Both the position numbers and the translations under genes were made by a program. Below, in pieces: positions 48,305 to 61,559 of a stretch of 64,000 bases of DNA. The notes under the pieces are model-generated. The model had not been told where the DNA came from, searched no databases, and saw only the letters and a list, made by a program, of their open reading frames with translations. The stretch comes from Capra hircus (taxonomy: Eukaryota > Chordata > Mammalia > Artiodactyla > Bovidae). The stretch lies in the NCBI RefSeq assembly GCF_001704415.2, contig NC_030836.1, positions 24,588,001 through 24,652,000 of the forward strand, read 5' to 3'. Position 1 is the stretch's first letter. Each line of letters starts with the position of its first letter.

Positions 48305-48734
48305 GCTACTGTATTCACAGGAAGCTGGGCTGGTGGAGCCCTCAGCTGCTATTCTTCAAGGCTTAGGGCTGTCCTCACCCACAAAAAAGGTAAAAGAGTG
48401 GGCTAGGTGGGCCTACCAAAGTGGGAAAAGCCAGAGGAAGATCCAAGAAGATAGTTACTGTCAGCTGGTGCAAAGGGCTAGACCCACAGAGGGATTACCT
48501 ATAACTGGCAACCTCATGCTTAAAATACAGCAAATCTGAATGGAGATGTGCTCTAAGGGTAAAACACACCCTGAGGTTTGAAGATTTTGTATGAAAAAAT
48601 GTGAAATATCTCATTAATAATGTTTGTACTGATTGTATGAAAATGAGTGACATCTGTTTCTTTTTTAATGTTGCTACTAGAGAATTGAGAAAGACATATA
48701 CAGGTCATATGATATTTCTATTGGACCGCACTGG

Positions 48735-48890
48735 CCTAGAGCCCTGTTAGGCCAAGTCTGATCCCAATTAGCAGCATCACCTGGGCGCTTTCAGAAATGC
48801 AGATTCTTAGGTCCACCCAGACCTGCATTTTGAACAAGATGCCCAGGAGAAGCATTTGCATGTTGAAATCTGAGAAGCCCTGGCCTAGGC
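48735..48890 (+). mobile_element. MER5A-like hAT fragment
   Basis: tagcagcatcacctgggcgc, agaaatgcagattcttaggt and gatgcccaggagaagcattt are characteristic. Confidence 0.75.
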
Positions 48891-49231
48891 CATTCTGTAG
48901 GACTCCCGGCTTCCTCATGGTGAAGCTCGGCTTTGATGGCAGAACAGACCCCAGGGAAAAAACCTCTGGTCTGTGCAGTGTTGTGGCAGGTGCCCTAGTT
49001 TCGAGGTCACTGGGTCTGGCTCCTGCGCCCGATGCTGCCTGGAAACTGCTGTGTGACCTTGGTTAGGTCACCGCCCCTCTCTGGGGCCTGTTCCTCAGTC
49101 TGCAGATGGAGAACCTGGACTAGACCTTTAAAGCCATCCAAGAGCTTTCCCTCATACCTGCTGGTGTGACTGGAATCTGCTTCTTTCACAAAGGTTCCCA
49201 GACAAACCCCAGGGAAAATTTCCTTTTTGTA

Positions 49232-49545
49232 GCTTAAAATTTTTTTTTTTTTTTGGAGGATAACTGCTTTACAATGTTGTGTTGATTTCTGACCTACAAC
49301 AACATTAATCAGCTATATGTATACAAATATCCCCTCTCTCTTGAGCCTCCCTCCCACCCTCCTCAGTCACCACAGAGCACGAGGTTGAGCGCCCTGTGTT
49401 ATAGGGCAACTTCCCACTAGCTATCTATTTTACATACGGCAATGTATGTTTCAACGCTACTCTGCTTCCCCCACTGTCTCCACAAGCCTGCTCTCTAATG
49501 TCCATGTCTCTATTCCTGCCTTGCAGATAGGTTCATCAGTATCAT
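49232..49545 (-). mobile_element. L1 3' end
   Basis: A T run is followed by ggaggataactgctttacaa and tcagctatatgtatacaaat; the interior has cagtcaccacagagcacgag. This is the reverse of the L1 3' end also seen at 16890-17212. Confidence 0.85.
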
Positions 49546-49694
49546 TTTTCTAGATCCGAGGGAAAATGTGGCGTTCACTTTGGCTTTTGCGTCTGTTCCA
49601 CTCAAAACAGTCACATCCAGTGTTGAACTGATATATACGTTTTCGTATGTTCTAGGATAGTCTCCCTTGAGTCCTGAGAAATTTAATTAATTTT

Positions 49695-49925
49695 TTGTTA
49701 CAGTATTTGATTGAGTGATTACTATGTGCTGGGACTGATTCTAAATACTTTACACGTGTTGTCTCACTTAACTCTTGCAATGACCCCAAGAAGTAGGTCT
49801 CACCATAACTTTACATGTATACATATTAAAGCACAGAAAGGTTAATTAAATTGCTCAAGATCATACACCTGGTAAGTGGTCAAGTCTGGATTTCATTCCA
49901 GGTAAGCCCAACTTTTCATCCTTAA
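49695..49925 (-). repeat. L2/MIR-type ancient repeat
   Basis: gagtgattactatgtgctgg, ctcacttaactcttgcaatg and ttgctcaagatcatacacct are the usual landmarks. Confidence 0.7.
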
Positions 49926-49929
49926 CCAA

Positions 49930-52010
49930 AACAATAAACTCCTTCTGGGGCTGCTCTGAAACTCTTACACATTTTTTCCAGCCCCCAATCTGCCAGGAGG
50001 CCTCTTCTCAACTTGCCACATCTGCTTTCTGCTTCCAGGGTTCAGAATCTTCCCCTGACCCTGCTGAAACCAAAACCACAGAGATTGCACCCTTGCTAGT
50101 TGTCCCTTTGGCCTCCCAGCCCTAACAGTGGATTAAGGGGAGCAAGACAGAGCAGGCAGGGTGCCATATTCTTGCGCCATGCAAGGAGCGAGCATTCAGC
50201 ACAGGTGTGTTGGCCCTGACTTTGGCCATGAAGTCATTAACTGGCCAGGAGAGAAAAGGCCCAGAGAGGTAGCCTAAGACTGTTAGGTGGCAGAAATAGA
50301 GAGGAAAAAGGAAAGTGTTACAGCTTATACAAGTGAATCTTCTGCAGCGTTTTCCCGATTCCCATATGATGGTCCATATCATACACTGGCAACCACGACA
50401 ATCTCCTTCTTTGAACTCAGCACCCACATGACAGACGTCTCCTGGGAAAGACATTCTGTCCGGTTGCCACACTGACATCGATACCCAGTACCCATACATT
50501 CTGACAAGGCTAGTTAAAACAGATGGGGCAGGCTGATTAATTTGTCCCCAAGGAAATAATTAGAAAAGGGTTAATGCTAAAACAAGCCCTTTCCTTTTTA
50601 AAGATCCTTCTCTTCCCTCATGAATAAATTTCTGTATGAGTAGTAAAAATAATTACTCATAAGATAATCATAGCAAGGCCACCGTAGCCAGACACGAAAA
50701 GGCAGTTTCGTTGGCCAGTTGTGAATGTGGTCTGGGGCTGGCTTGTTCAGTCTGGCTGATGTCTCCCACCCAGCACATCCCTCCTTGTGCCAACCCTCAG
50801 CCTCGAGCGTTGTCACAGCCTTCGCCCTGAGCCCTATTCCCAGCCCTTGCTTCTACCTGGCACACCTCTTCCTAAACTTCTCTCCTATTCCTGGTTCCAG
50901 GCTTCTTGCCTCATTTCCTGATGATGCCTTTGTCCTCATCCCTTGGAACTGACACATCACCTTGACTTTGGCAATGCCACCCTCTCAGGCTAGCATTTAC
51001 ATGGTTCCGGTAGATGATTCCTCTTTGGCTGCTCCAGAAGCTGGCTGGGGCTGGCTCAGCCTGCTCTCCGTGACTCTGACCTGGAGAGGGTCAGAGATCA
51101 TAGTCACATGACCTGTATCCACAGCAGGTTTGCCCTGACTAGGGGTGGGGTGGGCAGGGACCAAGAGTGGATCATTGGCAAGGCCACTTCAGGATTCTCC
51201 TAACAGATTCCCAGAGTCTCTGGGAACACCATACAAGGCTTACCCTCTGTTGAGTTACTCCCAGCCAGGGACTGAGCTCCCAGGCCTCCTCCCGTAATCT
51301 TGCTGGGTTTGCAGAGCTAGAATGACTGTATGATTTTTCATCTAAGTTGGGCTCCTTTGGCAGTGGAAATTGATGCTATTAATAATCACTGATAGGCTGG
51401 GACTATCCCAGGCTAACTGGGGGACTTAATAAAGCACCCTTCCTCAGAGCCCAACTTCCTTCTCGGTGATACAGCCTGGTAGTAATTACCCCCCTGTGTT
51501 GTACACACTGAACCAATGCCTCCTTTGGTGAGTTTCACTGAGACTTGTCCACAAACAGTAACCCTAATGGCTGATGTGTTTACCGGGTAACTGATGCACT
51601 CTACAGAGGAACCACCTAAAGCTTCCTGACAGCAGCTCTTTTCTTTGAAGTCTTGGAACGGTAGATACATTTTGTCATTCTATTTAATAATATATCCTCA
51701 TTTGGTCTTTTAAAAAATACCTATAGATTCTATTCTCAAAATGTAAAGTGAAATTGATGCCCATGAGGACGCTAGCTGCCGGCTCACCCTCTGGCTTTGT
51801 GTGCCCCCTAGTTCTGCAGTGTCACCTGAGAGGCACGACAACAGCCTCACACCTGGTGTAGTAGGAGGGTGGCCACAAAACCACTTAAACTCACCGTGTC
51901 CAAAGTGTTCGTGGGGATGAAAGAGAATTCGACCGATCAAGGTCTAGATTGGTGTCTGTGCCTGCCTAAGCACTTGGCCCTCCCTGTACTGAGTCTTCTG
52001 ACCCTCTTTT
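49930..52010. other. Intergenic stretch, no feature recognised
   Basis: Mostly unique sequence, low in CpG, without young SINEs. I see no supportable gene. Confidence 0.5.
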
Positions 52011-52012
52011 CT

Positions 52013-52180
52013 TGCTGGTCAGTCACCAAGTCGTGTCTGACTCTTCACGGCCCACTGGACTGCAGCATGTCAGGCTTCCCTGTCCCTCACCATCTCCCAG
52101 AGTTTGCCCAGGTCCATGTCCGTTGAGTCGGTGATGCCATCCAACCATCTCATCCTGTCTCCTCCTTCTACCTTCAAGCT
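52013..52180 (-). mobile_element. BovB LINE 3'-end fragment
   Basis: A short reverse copy beginning gtcagtcaccaagtcgtgtc and ending near ccaaccatctcatcctgtct. It has only the extreme 3' part of the element. Confidence 0.85.
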
Positions 52181-52627
52181 GTTCCTCTACATATGACAAA
52201 TATAAGGCCAATAACCCCCCGCACCCCCGCCACCCATGCAAGGGTCTTGGGGTCTTCATGATCACGCAGCTCAAAATCCTAGGTGGGATATTTTCTCCCC
52301 CTTACGTAGAGATGCTTGAGCTTGACAAAAGACCACCTCGGAGGGAGACCCTCCTCAAATGGGGGGTGTTTGTGTGGGCCCCATCCCTCCTTTCATCCCA
52401 TTCTGTGGCTTCTGAAGAAACCAGGAGCAGTCACATCCAGAGTGCTAAAGTCCCTAGCAGTCTCATCTGAATGGAGGCTGAGGGGCAGCCTGGGGCACAG
52501 AGGCTCTGGGTCCAGTCTCCTAGATTCAGCTGAGTGTGACTTCCTCAGCGAGGCAGTGAGGATCTCATAGTCTCCGCATTATCCCTCCCACCTAGCAAGG
52601 TCTTACCCACTTACACAGCACGTGCGC

Positions 52628-52629
52628 AG

Positions 52630-52662
<33 letters not shown>
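52628..52662. repeat. (CA)n microsatellite
   Basis: A long nearly perfect CA run preceded by gtgcgcaggcg. It is likely polymorphic. Confidence 0.92.
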
Positions 52663-52664
<2 letters not shown>

Positions 52665-52666
<2 letters not shown>

Positions 52667-53455
52667 CTGGTCCAGGAACATCAAGTCACTCCTTCTTTTT
52701 CTCTGGAACCTGCAGCCATTTGTCATGTCTGAGGATTTAGTACATCTAGTGTTGAATTCCTTCCTCCCTTCCTCTACCTCCTTCCAGCAGACTTACAATT
52801 TCCCTGGAGATGAAAGGATAATTTAAAAATTAACTTATTCTCCCGGTCTTTCTCTATAGCTCCAGGAAATATCCTCAGATCAAAACACACAGGTCCTGGA
52901 AGGTAATGATTAGGAGGGGGCTTGGTGGGGATGCTGGTTGCTGATAATGTTGTGTGTCTTGACCTGGGTGGTGATTACCTGGGTGTGTTCGTTTTGAGGT
53001 GATTCATTCACCTCTATATGTATAATGCGTGCACTCTTCTGAATGCGTGTGCTACTTCAATGGAAGTTCAAATTTGAAAACCAGCACAGGGTGAGAGGGA
53101 AGTCTTTAACTGGAGACCTGCTGTCTGGACAAGAAATCTTCTGAGCTCTTTTTTTCTTTTTCTCACCTATTAATACAGTTGCTATTGGGCTGCTGGAGCT
53201 GCCACAGTTTCAAAGATGCGAGGCTGAAGGCCGGCACTGTCTTCCTGCTTCCAGGAAGAAATCTGTATTGACAGCATAGTCATCTTTAATTTCACGCTGC
53301 CCCTTCTAAGACTCTGGGCAGACTCACCCTCCTGGAATATGGTGAGGAGGTCCTTAGATGAGGGGCAAGGTGGTTGTGGGTTCACAGTCTGAGATGCACC
53401 AGACTATGGTGATGACAAGAGGTGGGTTATGCACACGAGAACCAGGGGACCTAAG
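52665..53455. other. Intergenic stretch, no feature recognised
   Basis: Unique or strongly diverged sequence to the right of the CA microsatellite. No coding or RNA signal was found. Confidence 0.5.
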
Positions 53456-53459
53456 CGTT

Positions 53460-53655
53460 TGGAGGCAGACAGATAAACCTGTGCTGAAACTCTGACTCTG
53501 CCACTTAGTAGCCATGTAACCTTGGGAAAATGATATGAACTCGCTAATCTTCAATTTCTGCATCTGTAAAATGGGGCTAATGACAGTGTTGATTGCTGTA
53601 GGAATTACCTGTACTGCATATAAAAGGTTTTGCCCAGGGCCTGCAAAAATATAAG
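53460..53655 (+). repeat. MIR
   Basis: ggaggcagacagataaacct, agccatgtaaccttgggaaa and ctgcatctgtaaaatggggc are landmarks in MIR order. Confidence 0.8.
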
Positions 53656-55796
53656 CACCCATTAATGACTATATGTTATAATCCAGTCCAACCCCCTCAC
53701 TTTATGTGAGAAGAGTAAGACTTAGAGAAGGGAGTACCTTGTTGAAGGTCACAGAGTCAGGACGTGACAACAACAAGGACTGTCTGTCTGGTGCCTCCTT
53801 AAGGGCACAGGCGACAGGGCTGGGGACAACCTGGGGAGCAAGAGGGTCCTGCCTTCCTGGGAGATGGTGGGTGGAGAGACCCCAAACTATGATGATGACA
53901 AGCAGCAGATGGGAGAAGGGAGAAGCAGGGGACCTAAGAGAAAGGAAGAGCCCGGAAAGAGCCTGCAGGGAGGCGCTGGGGTGAGGTGGGCACAGCACAG
54001 GGGAAAGAACAATAAAGGGGCCAGTGTAGTCAACCCTCAGGGGGCCAGGGGAGTGCACAAGACCTCCTCAACCCTGCTGGGAACTGTGGACTTTACCCTA
54101 AGGGGTGTGAGAAGCCACTAGAGTTTCAAGCTGAGAAGTGATATAATGAGATTTGCTCTTTGGAAAGGAGCTCTGAGAGTGAGCCCAGGTCCAAAGGCAG
54201 CAATGGGTACAGGGTGGGATCCCGTAGCCTCATACAATTCTCATGCCCACAGCAGCGGGGCCCCTTACGGGCCGGAGCATCTCTGCTGGACAGATGGGGA
54301 AACCGAGGACCAGAGAGGGACAATGACTTGCCAAGCGTAACATAGCAACTTAGAGGCAGAGATGATAGGTCTGCTTCGCCTGTCTCCAGGAACAGTCCCT
54401 GCTGCACCCACAGTCATCCCTGACTTGCATGGAGGTCTCACTCATTGGTATGAAAGTCTTTTAACCCCAGACAGATCAATGGACTCTTAAGTAGGAAAGA
54501 ACATGTTTTAGGTCTAGAGGCACAAAACACATCTTTGCAGAACGTAGGCGTTTGAGTGTACGGCCTTTTATGTGGGCCCTTGATCTGTTCCCCAGTCACT
54601 CAATTCTTCCTTCGTCTTCATTCACAGTATCTTGGGGCCCAACCTCAGCCTGGCTGCATCTACAGACCTGTTCAAGTGGAGACTGGGAAGGAGTGTGGCC
54701 ATGGGCACGACTCCAGCCTGGAGCCAGCTTCCTCATCCCTATCTATGGCTGGGTCTGGACATTCCCAAGGATTCTTCCTCAACCGGTCCCCCCAGATGGA
54801 TGATATCATGGGCCTTTGAAATGAGAGGAAAACTCCTGCTAGGCTGGAAATTAAGGTGATTCAAAGCCAGACGGCAGAACTTCCAAACAGAGAGGGTAGG
54901 ACGAGTCATCCAAACACACCAAGCTGAGGAGTTGGCTGGGCCTTCAGGGATGAAGCTGTGGGGGTTGCTGTGGAAGCAGGGCCCAAGGTGGACTTCACAG
55001 CTGGGCCTCCTCTGAGGGCTCAGACTGGGGTCAGCATTTGGGCCTTGCTCCCTTCTCCCTTGCAATTCCAATTTGACCACAGGGAGAATCTTTGGCTTTC
55101 TCTGAGAAATGGATTTCCAGGTCCTGGCCCTGCTTGAATCTGTACTTATGGAGTGAAGGACTTAGAATGGGAAATTAACACCCAGTGACCACCTGTCACA
55201 TACCAGGAACTGTGCTGGGGGACCATGGGTATAATGGCCCAGTGTGCAGCAAGGTATCAACCAGTAGCTCTTTAGGCCACAGGGGACAAGACCAGCCTGG
55301 GTGTATAGGGAGGCCTCTTCCCTTGAAGGGAAGGGGTATTCCCATAGCTGATCACCCAGGAGGCGCAGGAAATGCGATGAGGCTCTGGACTGGCTGAGGG
55401 ATGAAGGAGAGGTGTTCTTCACCATGGGAAGCTGCATCAGACCTGCTGTATGGAGAGGCCATGAGGGGTCTGGGGGTCAGTGGGCTGCCCTCAGCTACAT
55501 GGACACCATCAGGAGCCAGAGGGCACCTCGCCACCACTGTTTACCATGGTGGAAGCAGCAGCAGCTCAAGAAAACAGCAAGTTTTGGTGATAATCAACAT
55601 TTATGTGATGCTCAAGGGGGCACGACTGAGTATCTGCCTCTCCTCTGAGAAGTGGGAGCAACCCAGACTGACCTTGAGTTGAGGCAAGCACTTCCTCTTC
55701 ACCCCTGGGCTCTCAGGGATGGCCAGCGGTGATGATAGCTGAGCCAGCCAAGCAGTTAATGACCTCACATGGGGCAAGAATAACCCAGACTGTGAA

Positions 55797-55915
55797 GGAC
55801 TTCCTTGGGAGTCCAGCGGTTAAGACTCAGGGCTTCCACTGCGGGAGCAGTGGGCTTGATCCCTGGTCAGGGAACTAAGATCCAGCATGCCGTACTGCAT
55901 GGCCAAAAAATTAAC
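55797..55915 (+). mobile_element. CHR-type tRNA-Glu SINE
   Basis: A forward copy, ggacttccttgggagtccag to actgcatggccaaaaaatta, of about 115 bases. Confidence 0.87.
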
Positions 55916-56463
55916 AAAACAATAACCCAGCCTGTGGTGTGGGGACAAAAGGGTACCATGGGATGGAAGAACCCTTGAGGTTCCCTCTGGACCACATGTA
56001 AAGCAACACACTGGAGAACCCCTCAGAAATAGTGGGGGGACACTGCCTCAAGGGCTAATATCCAATAAAGTAACTCAGACCATAATGGTTGACATAAGAG
56101 GAAACGTAACTCTATCTTGAACTGAGTTTAGGGACATACAGATTATCTATTATCTCACTTTTTTTTTTTTTTCACTGCAGTAACCCTTTAAGGGAAACAG
56201 AGCTAATTCTTATCCCCACTTTATAGACAAAGAAACTAATATTCTGAGTGACCTCCAGCTTTTAAATTTCACAAATGAGCAAGTTGAAAAACACTGGAGG
56301 AGCACATCTGGCTTGCACTTTTATTTAGTATTCCTAAATTAGGACATTTAAAACCTTCAAATTGCTAACATCTCCATTCACTATTGTTTTTCAGGTAAAA
56401 GAAAGGATCTTGTCAACAATGAAGCAGATAAGCTAATGAGTATAAAGGCTGGTCTTTTAAACT

Positions 56464-56577
56464 TACTGGAGTGGGTTGCCATTTCCTTCTCCAGGGGATC
56501 TTCCCAACCCAGGGATCGAACCCAGGTCTCCCACATTGCAGGCAGACGCTTTAACCTCTGCACCACCAGGGAAGCCT
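56464..56577 (-). mobile_element. Bov-tA SINE fragment
   Basis: A reverse copy, tactggagtgggttgccatt to gcaccaccagggaagcc. The tail half is missing. Confidence 0.92.
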
Positions 56578-57839
56578 AATAGAGTTATGGTGTTGAAGAA
56601 TTTAATATCCTTCTCACCTCCTTGAAGACCGGTGAGAGGTGGCCCTGTACTCGTGATTTGTGGAGTCAAGTTGGGATTCCCAGGGACTGAGTGATTCACC
56701 TAGCCAAAAAGAGGCAGAACGAGCTGTGCTCTCCTGTGGTCAGGGCAGAGGGGACCTACAGATGCTCTCTGGGGCGCTCCTGGGCCTTGTCTGACTGTCC
56801 TGCCCACTGGCCTCTTGGATGAGCTCAACCATTGGGATGAGAAATCAACAAGTAACGCCAGTGAGGAGGAGTTTGCTGAGCTCAGCACGGCATGGCCTCC
56901 TCTGCACCAAGTAGGGCACCTAACAATCCAAACCTTGCCAGGACACAGGTAGCTAAAGAAGAAGGCAGCCCAAGTCTCCGATATGGTCAGGCCATACGAG
57001 ATGCCGGTTCTCTTGCTGTCTGTATATCCCCTGCTTGGCCAGCCCCAGGCTTCACTCATATGACTGACCTTCCCTCCTAATTGGTAGATGCCTACATACT
57101 TGCCCCCAGGCCCCAGCTAGTGACTGTTCTAATCTTTAGATCACCACATCTCCAGTTTGATAGCTTATCAAAAGGGCAGCTAGGGGCATGCTTCTCCACT
57201 CGTTTCCCTGGTAACTGACAGCCAATCTGATGTCAATTTCCCCTATAACTGGTAACTCCTCCATCCACCCTCCCCGCTGGAAGCGAAGACAACTGCCATG
57301 TCCTGCTTGCCATCTGCCGCACACAGGGAGGTGTTGCTCCAGGACCTTGCTTCAGACCTGTAAGGTCCCCCATCCATTAAACCACTGATGTCTCTGTCCC
57401 TGACTCCAGGCTTCTGCTTCCATCCTGATGCTGGGCAAGAACAGGGCTTGCAGGCCCCTGGGGTGAATCCCAATATCTCTCTTTTCTCTTTCAGGAAAAC
57501 ACGTTTTTGAACCTTCATCCCCCAGCTGTTGCCATGAGGCTTTCTGCTTCCTGGACACCCTGCTTGGTGGAAACACCAAACCATTCTCTCTCCCTAGCTG
57601 TCCTTGGTCAATGGGCTTAGATGGAGCTCAGAACAAGACCACCTATGGGTCCCCCAAATCCAGGGCATTCTTGCCTCAGAGAATCACAAAATATTAACAC
57701 TGCAACGAACTTAAAGGATAATTGAATCCAACCCCTCCCATTTTGTGTATAAAAGGCAAAGAAAGCAGCTACTAAAACCCAGGTCTTCTAACTTTTAGCC
57801 GGGGCCAGGGGGGCATAATTGACAAAGCACAAAGGAACT

Positions 57840-58150
57840 TAGGTTGGAGTCTAGTCCTCCTTCATCCTAACTGTGAGACCATGGGTGAACCTTCACTTCT
57901 CTGAACTTCAATGTTTTCAACTGAAAACATGCAAAATACATACCAGTCTCCAGGGGTCCCTCAGGGATTAACTAGGCCATGTTGTCCATTCAGTGCCCAG
58001 TCCATAGCTCCTTTTGGGCAGCTCACTAACTTCTTTAAGGCTCAGTGGTTCCATCTGTTAAGTGGGGATAATAATTGGATTACAGGAGCTAATGCCTGTA
58101 TGTAAAAGGTTTAGCCCAGTGCTTAGCAAGCAGTACATGGAAGCAATTGT
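57840..58150 (+). repeat. Two partial MIR copies
   Basis: cctaactgtgagaccatggg marks the first; ttccatctgttaagtgggga and gcccagtgcttagcaagcag mark the second. Confidence 0.62.
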
Positions 58151-58799
58151 TACGAGCACATTAGCATCATCAGCCCCTTCTCTCTGTTTGTGTAGATTCC
58201 CCAGGTGGCTTCCTGACCATTTGGCTGGAGGAAGTGCTCAGTGGGCATCCCTGCAAGTCTCTGGATACTAGACACGTGCTATTGTGGATGGAATTCCTGG
58301 ACCTCAGACCCTGACTTGCCAGGGGCTACCCGGGGCCTCAGAGTCACAGGCCATCATCAGTGCAAAGGATGGTCTTCCCAAGATGGGGAATCCATCGCTA
58401 GACTCCAACAATCTGGTCTCTTGTTCTGGAGGATTTAGGCAGACCAGTGGGGCATTACTGTCAAAGAATCAGGTCAATGAGCTTCAAAAAGACTAAAGTC
58501 AGCCTGCTGCCAAGCCAGCCAGCCATTTCACAGGGAGTGGTGGAGCCACTCCCAACTTTGAGAAGGAGAGAGCTGAGTTTAAACGCTAACTTCGCCACTA
58601 ACCAGTGGTCCTACTCAAGGCCTCAATTTCCTCAGCTGGAAAATGAGGACTATCAACCCTATCCTTAACAAATGCTGTGAAAAGAAAGCTGAAAGCTGAT
58701 GACTGCTTAGTTTAGTGCACGGCACACTGCCATTATTTAATGAGGACCCCATTAAAGCATAGGACACCCAGGCCAGGGACATCCCTGAGAGGCTCTAGC

Positions 58800-59010
58800 T
58801 GCTGTGCATGACGTAGTCCCCTGAACGCAGATTGTCTGAATTCAGATCCTGACTCTACTAAGCTAGTTAACCTTTCTGTGCCTCAGTTTCTCTATCTGTG
58901 AATGGAGATAATAATAGTACCTACCTCAATGAACTTATGATGGCTAAGTTTTTAAAGTACTTAGAACAACATCAGGCACATACTAAGTGCTCAGTAAAAT
59001 TTGGCTATTC
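58800..59010 (+). repeat. MIR
   Basis: ctgtgcctcagtttctctat, ctgtgaatggagataataat and catactaagtgctcagtaaa are MIR landmarks; a second, more diverged MIR lies just left at about 58560-58740. Confidence 0.78.
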
Positions 59011-59194
59011 ATAATAGAACTAAGTGATTTCTCATCAGCCTAAAATGAACTCCGGAAATGTGAATTTCAGGAAGCTCATTATCGCCCTGCCTTTCTGAAA
59101 TGACAGACGGGCAGAAGGCATGAGACCCACAGCTTTCTCCTGCACCAGTTCCTTCCCACGTGAAGGAGCTCCACTTTCTGGTAACAATTGCCAC

Positions 59195-59625
59195 TCCTAG
59201 GATGCCTGCCACGTGCCTGCTGCTTTACAGATTTTACCCCCGATCCTTATGACAGCCCTTTAAAGAAGGCATTGTTATCTCCATTTTGTGGCTCTTCAGG
59301 TGATGCTAGTGGTAAAGAACCCACCTACCAATGCAGGACACACTAGAGACATGGGTTCGATCCATGGGTAGGGAAGATCCCCCTGGAGAAGAGCCTGGCA
59401 ACCCTCTCCAGTATTCTTGCCTGAAGGGTCCCATGGACAGAGGAGCCTGGTGGGGTACAGTCCATGGGGTGAAAAAGAGTTGGACACGACTGAGACGATT
59501 CGCCACTCACGTATGCATCCCCATTTTACAGATAAGGAAGTTGAGGTTTAGAGAGGTGAGGTGGCTTGCTCAGGGGAGCCCAGTGGGCAGGGACAGAAGC
59601 AGGATTGAACACCAGTCTGTCTGGC
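59195..59625 (-). repeat. MIR split by a Bov-A2 SINE
   Basis: Left part atgacagccctttaaagaag; right part ccattttacagataaggaag and cagaagcaggattgaacacc. The SINE at 59289-59510 separates them. Confidence 0.72.
59289..59510 (+). mobile_element. Bov-tA/Bov-A2 SINE inserted in a MIR
   Basis: A forward copy from tggctcttcaggtgatgcta to gactgagacgattcgccact. The flanks tctccatttt (left) and tccccatttt (right) look like a target-site duplication within a reverse MIR. Confidence 0.92.
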
Positions 59626-60711
59626 TCCGCAGCCACAGCTGCCTTGCTTACCTCAACAGAGTGGGGCTCTGGGTCTCTTTTGTGGGTGTGGGTGTGCCGA
59701 CCAGTTCCTCAGCATCATTCAGCTTCACTGGGCTGGCTGAGGCAGTTGATATTTAAAAAACTGGAGGGTAGGGAGAAAAGAAAAAAAAAAACTCTAAAAA
59801 CAATAAACGGTGATTCAGACTGAGTCTTAACTCAGGCGGTTACGGGAAACTGGCGGGAAGCAACAGCCTTAGTCACCGAGGAATGGCTGAGCCCCTGACT
59901 CATGGGCAGCAGGTCACGCTGCTCGGGACAGAAGCCAGCACTGCTTTGAGTGCCAGAAAGCCAGGAGGAAGCTCTGGCCAGGGGGCCTACAGGGGGTGGG
60001 TGGGATGCTCGTGGTGCCGTAGAGCAGGAGATGAAAGGAATGATGACCTGGAGTAAGAGATGCTTTGTAAGGGAGGGACCGGGCTTGCCCTGGCTTCTGG
60101 AACATCTAAACTCCCAAGTCTGACGTTCCTGCCCCTGTCCATAGCCTCCCCCATCTTTCTCAGCCTGATTTCCTTCTATTCCCACTGAAACACTACACAC
60201 TCTAGTCAACTGGGATGGTCTACCATCCCTCAGACGCCCCCTTGCTCCCTTTAGTGCCTGGAATGTTCTTGCCTCTTGTTCCCTTCCAGCCCTTGGGTCC
60301 ACTGTTTGCCTCTTCTTCACTGGGCCTCCTCTCCTGCCTCCAGCTCTAAATTCAGGCCTTGGCTCCCTAAATATCTGTAGAACACATAATATACTAAATT
60401 CCATGGTAACTGCTGGTAATACAAAGATGGGTTAGGTGCAGTCCCTGTTTTCTGGAAGCTCACGTCTTGTAGCCCCTTCAGTGAGGAACCAGATGTATAC
60501 ACGTAAATGGAGAGTAATCTCCACAAAAGAAGAGTTCTGACATGGGTAAACCCACTCTGGAAAGCAGGGGAGGCTTCCTGGAGGCGGGGATGTTTGAGTT
60601 GAATCTTGCAATGTAGAAATTAGGAGATGGTGAGTTGGGAAAGCATATAAAATAATCTGTCTTCTAAACTGTCAAAAATAAAAATTTAGGCAAGTAATAG
60701 AAGTTTTTTGA

Positions 60712-60740
60712 CAAAAAAAAAGGGGGGGGCGGGGGGGGGG
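60712..60740 (+). repeat. A9-G8-C-G10 homopolymer tract
   Basis: An A run is followed directly by eight G, one C and ten G. It is an unusually long G tract for a CpG-poor mammalian region. Confidence 0.9.
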
Positions 60741-61559
60741 AGTAGAAATGGAGGAAAAAACCCAGAGAAGCAAGATAAGTCTCTGTAAATCCCGTCAAAA
60801 TTTTGGAGTAATTCCTGCCAGCCTTCCCACTGTGTATTTCTATGTGTGTAGACATATACATTAAAAAAAGTACAGAAACTCGTTAATCTGTTGTCTCTAG
60901 TCTGCTTTTTACATTTAGCGACATGGAATCTTTTCATGTCAGTATATACCGGTCAACATAATATAGAGGTCATGACTTACCTGCCCCGAGACAGCTTCTG
61001 TTTGGCTCCTGTTCAAATTCTGCACTTGCACACCTAACGCTCTGGACTATGGGAGCTTTTTCTCCCCGAGGAGCTTTTTCCTCGTCTTAAATGCGAATGA
61101 GATCGGCTCCTTTGTTTACGTCGCATGCCTGGCTGGTCCAGGCTCTGGCATCGGAGCCCCTGATCCTGAGCATTTGTGTGGTTATGTCGTATTCTAGACC
61201 GTGAAGCACCTTGAATTCCCTGGCATCTTATCTGCACTTCTCTTTTGACACTGCCAATTTCTACCGAAAACAGTCATTAATTGCGTAGCTGCCTTCGCTC
61301 CTCAGGGGTGGGCTCCTCAGATACAGGGTCCACACCTGACATTTCTCTCTCTCCTCCTCTCTCCTTCTGACTCACAGAACCCAGCACAGCTCCACAGTGA
61401 CTCTTGCTCAAAAAGTGGTCACTAAGCACTTGACAAAGGGACGGAGTAGAAAAATACAGGGTCACGGCTTGACCTCTCCTAATTCAAGTGAGCTGCCCTC
61501 CCCCTTCTTCCAACCCAGATCCTGTAGCAGGTGGAGGACAGGGGCCCCAGAGTAAGCCT

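Noticed and set aside
47955..48539. 194-codon plus-strand open frame
   Set aside because: It reads through two adjacent Bov-A2 SINEs; peptides such as ATHSSILAWRIPW are familiar SINE translations.
59832..60404. 190-codon minus-strand open frame
   Set aside because: The sequence looks like a diverged L2-type repeat on the right and unique sequence on the left; no domain or splice context.
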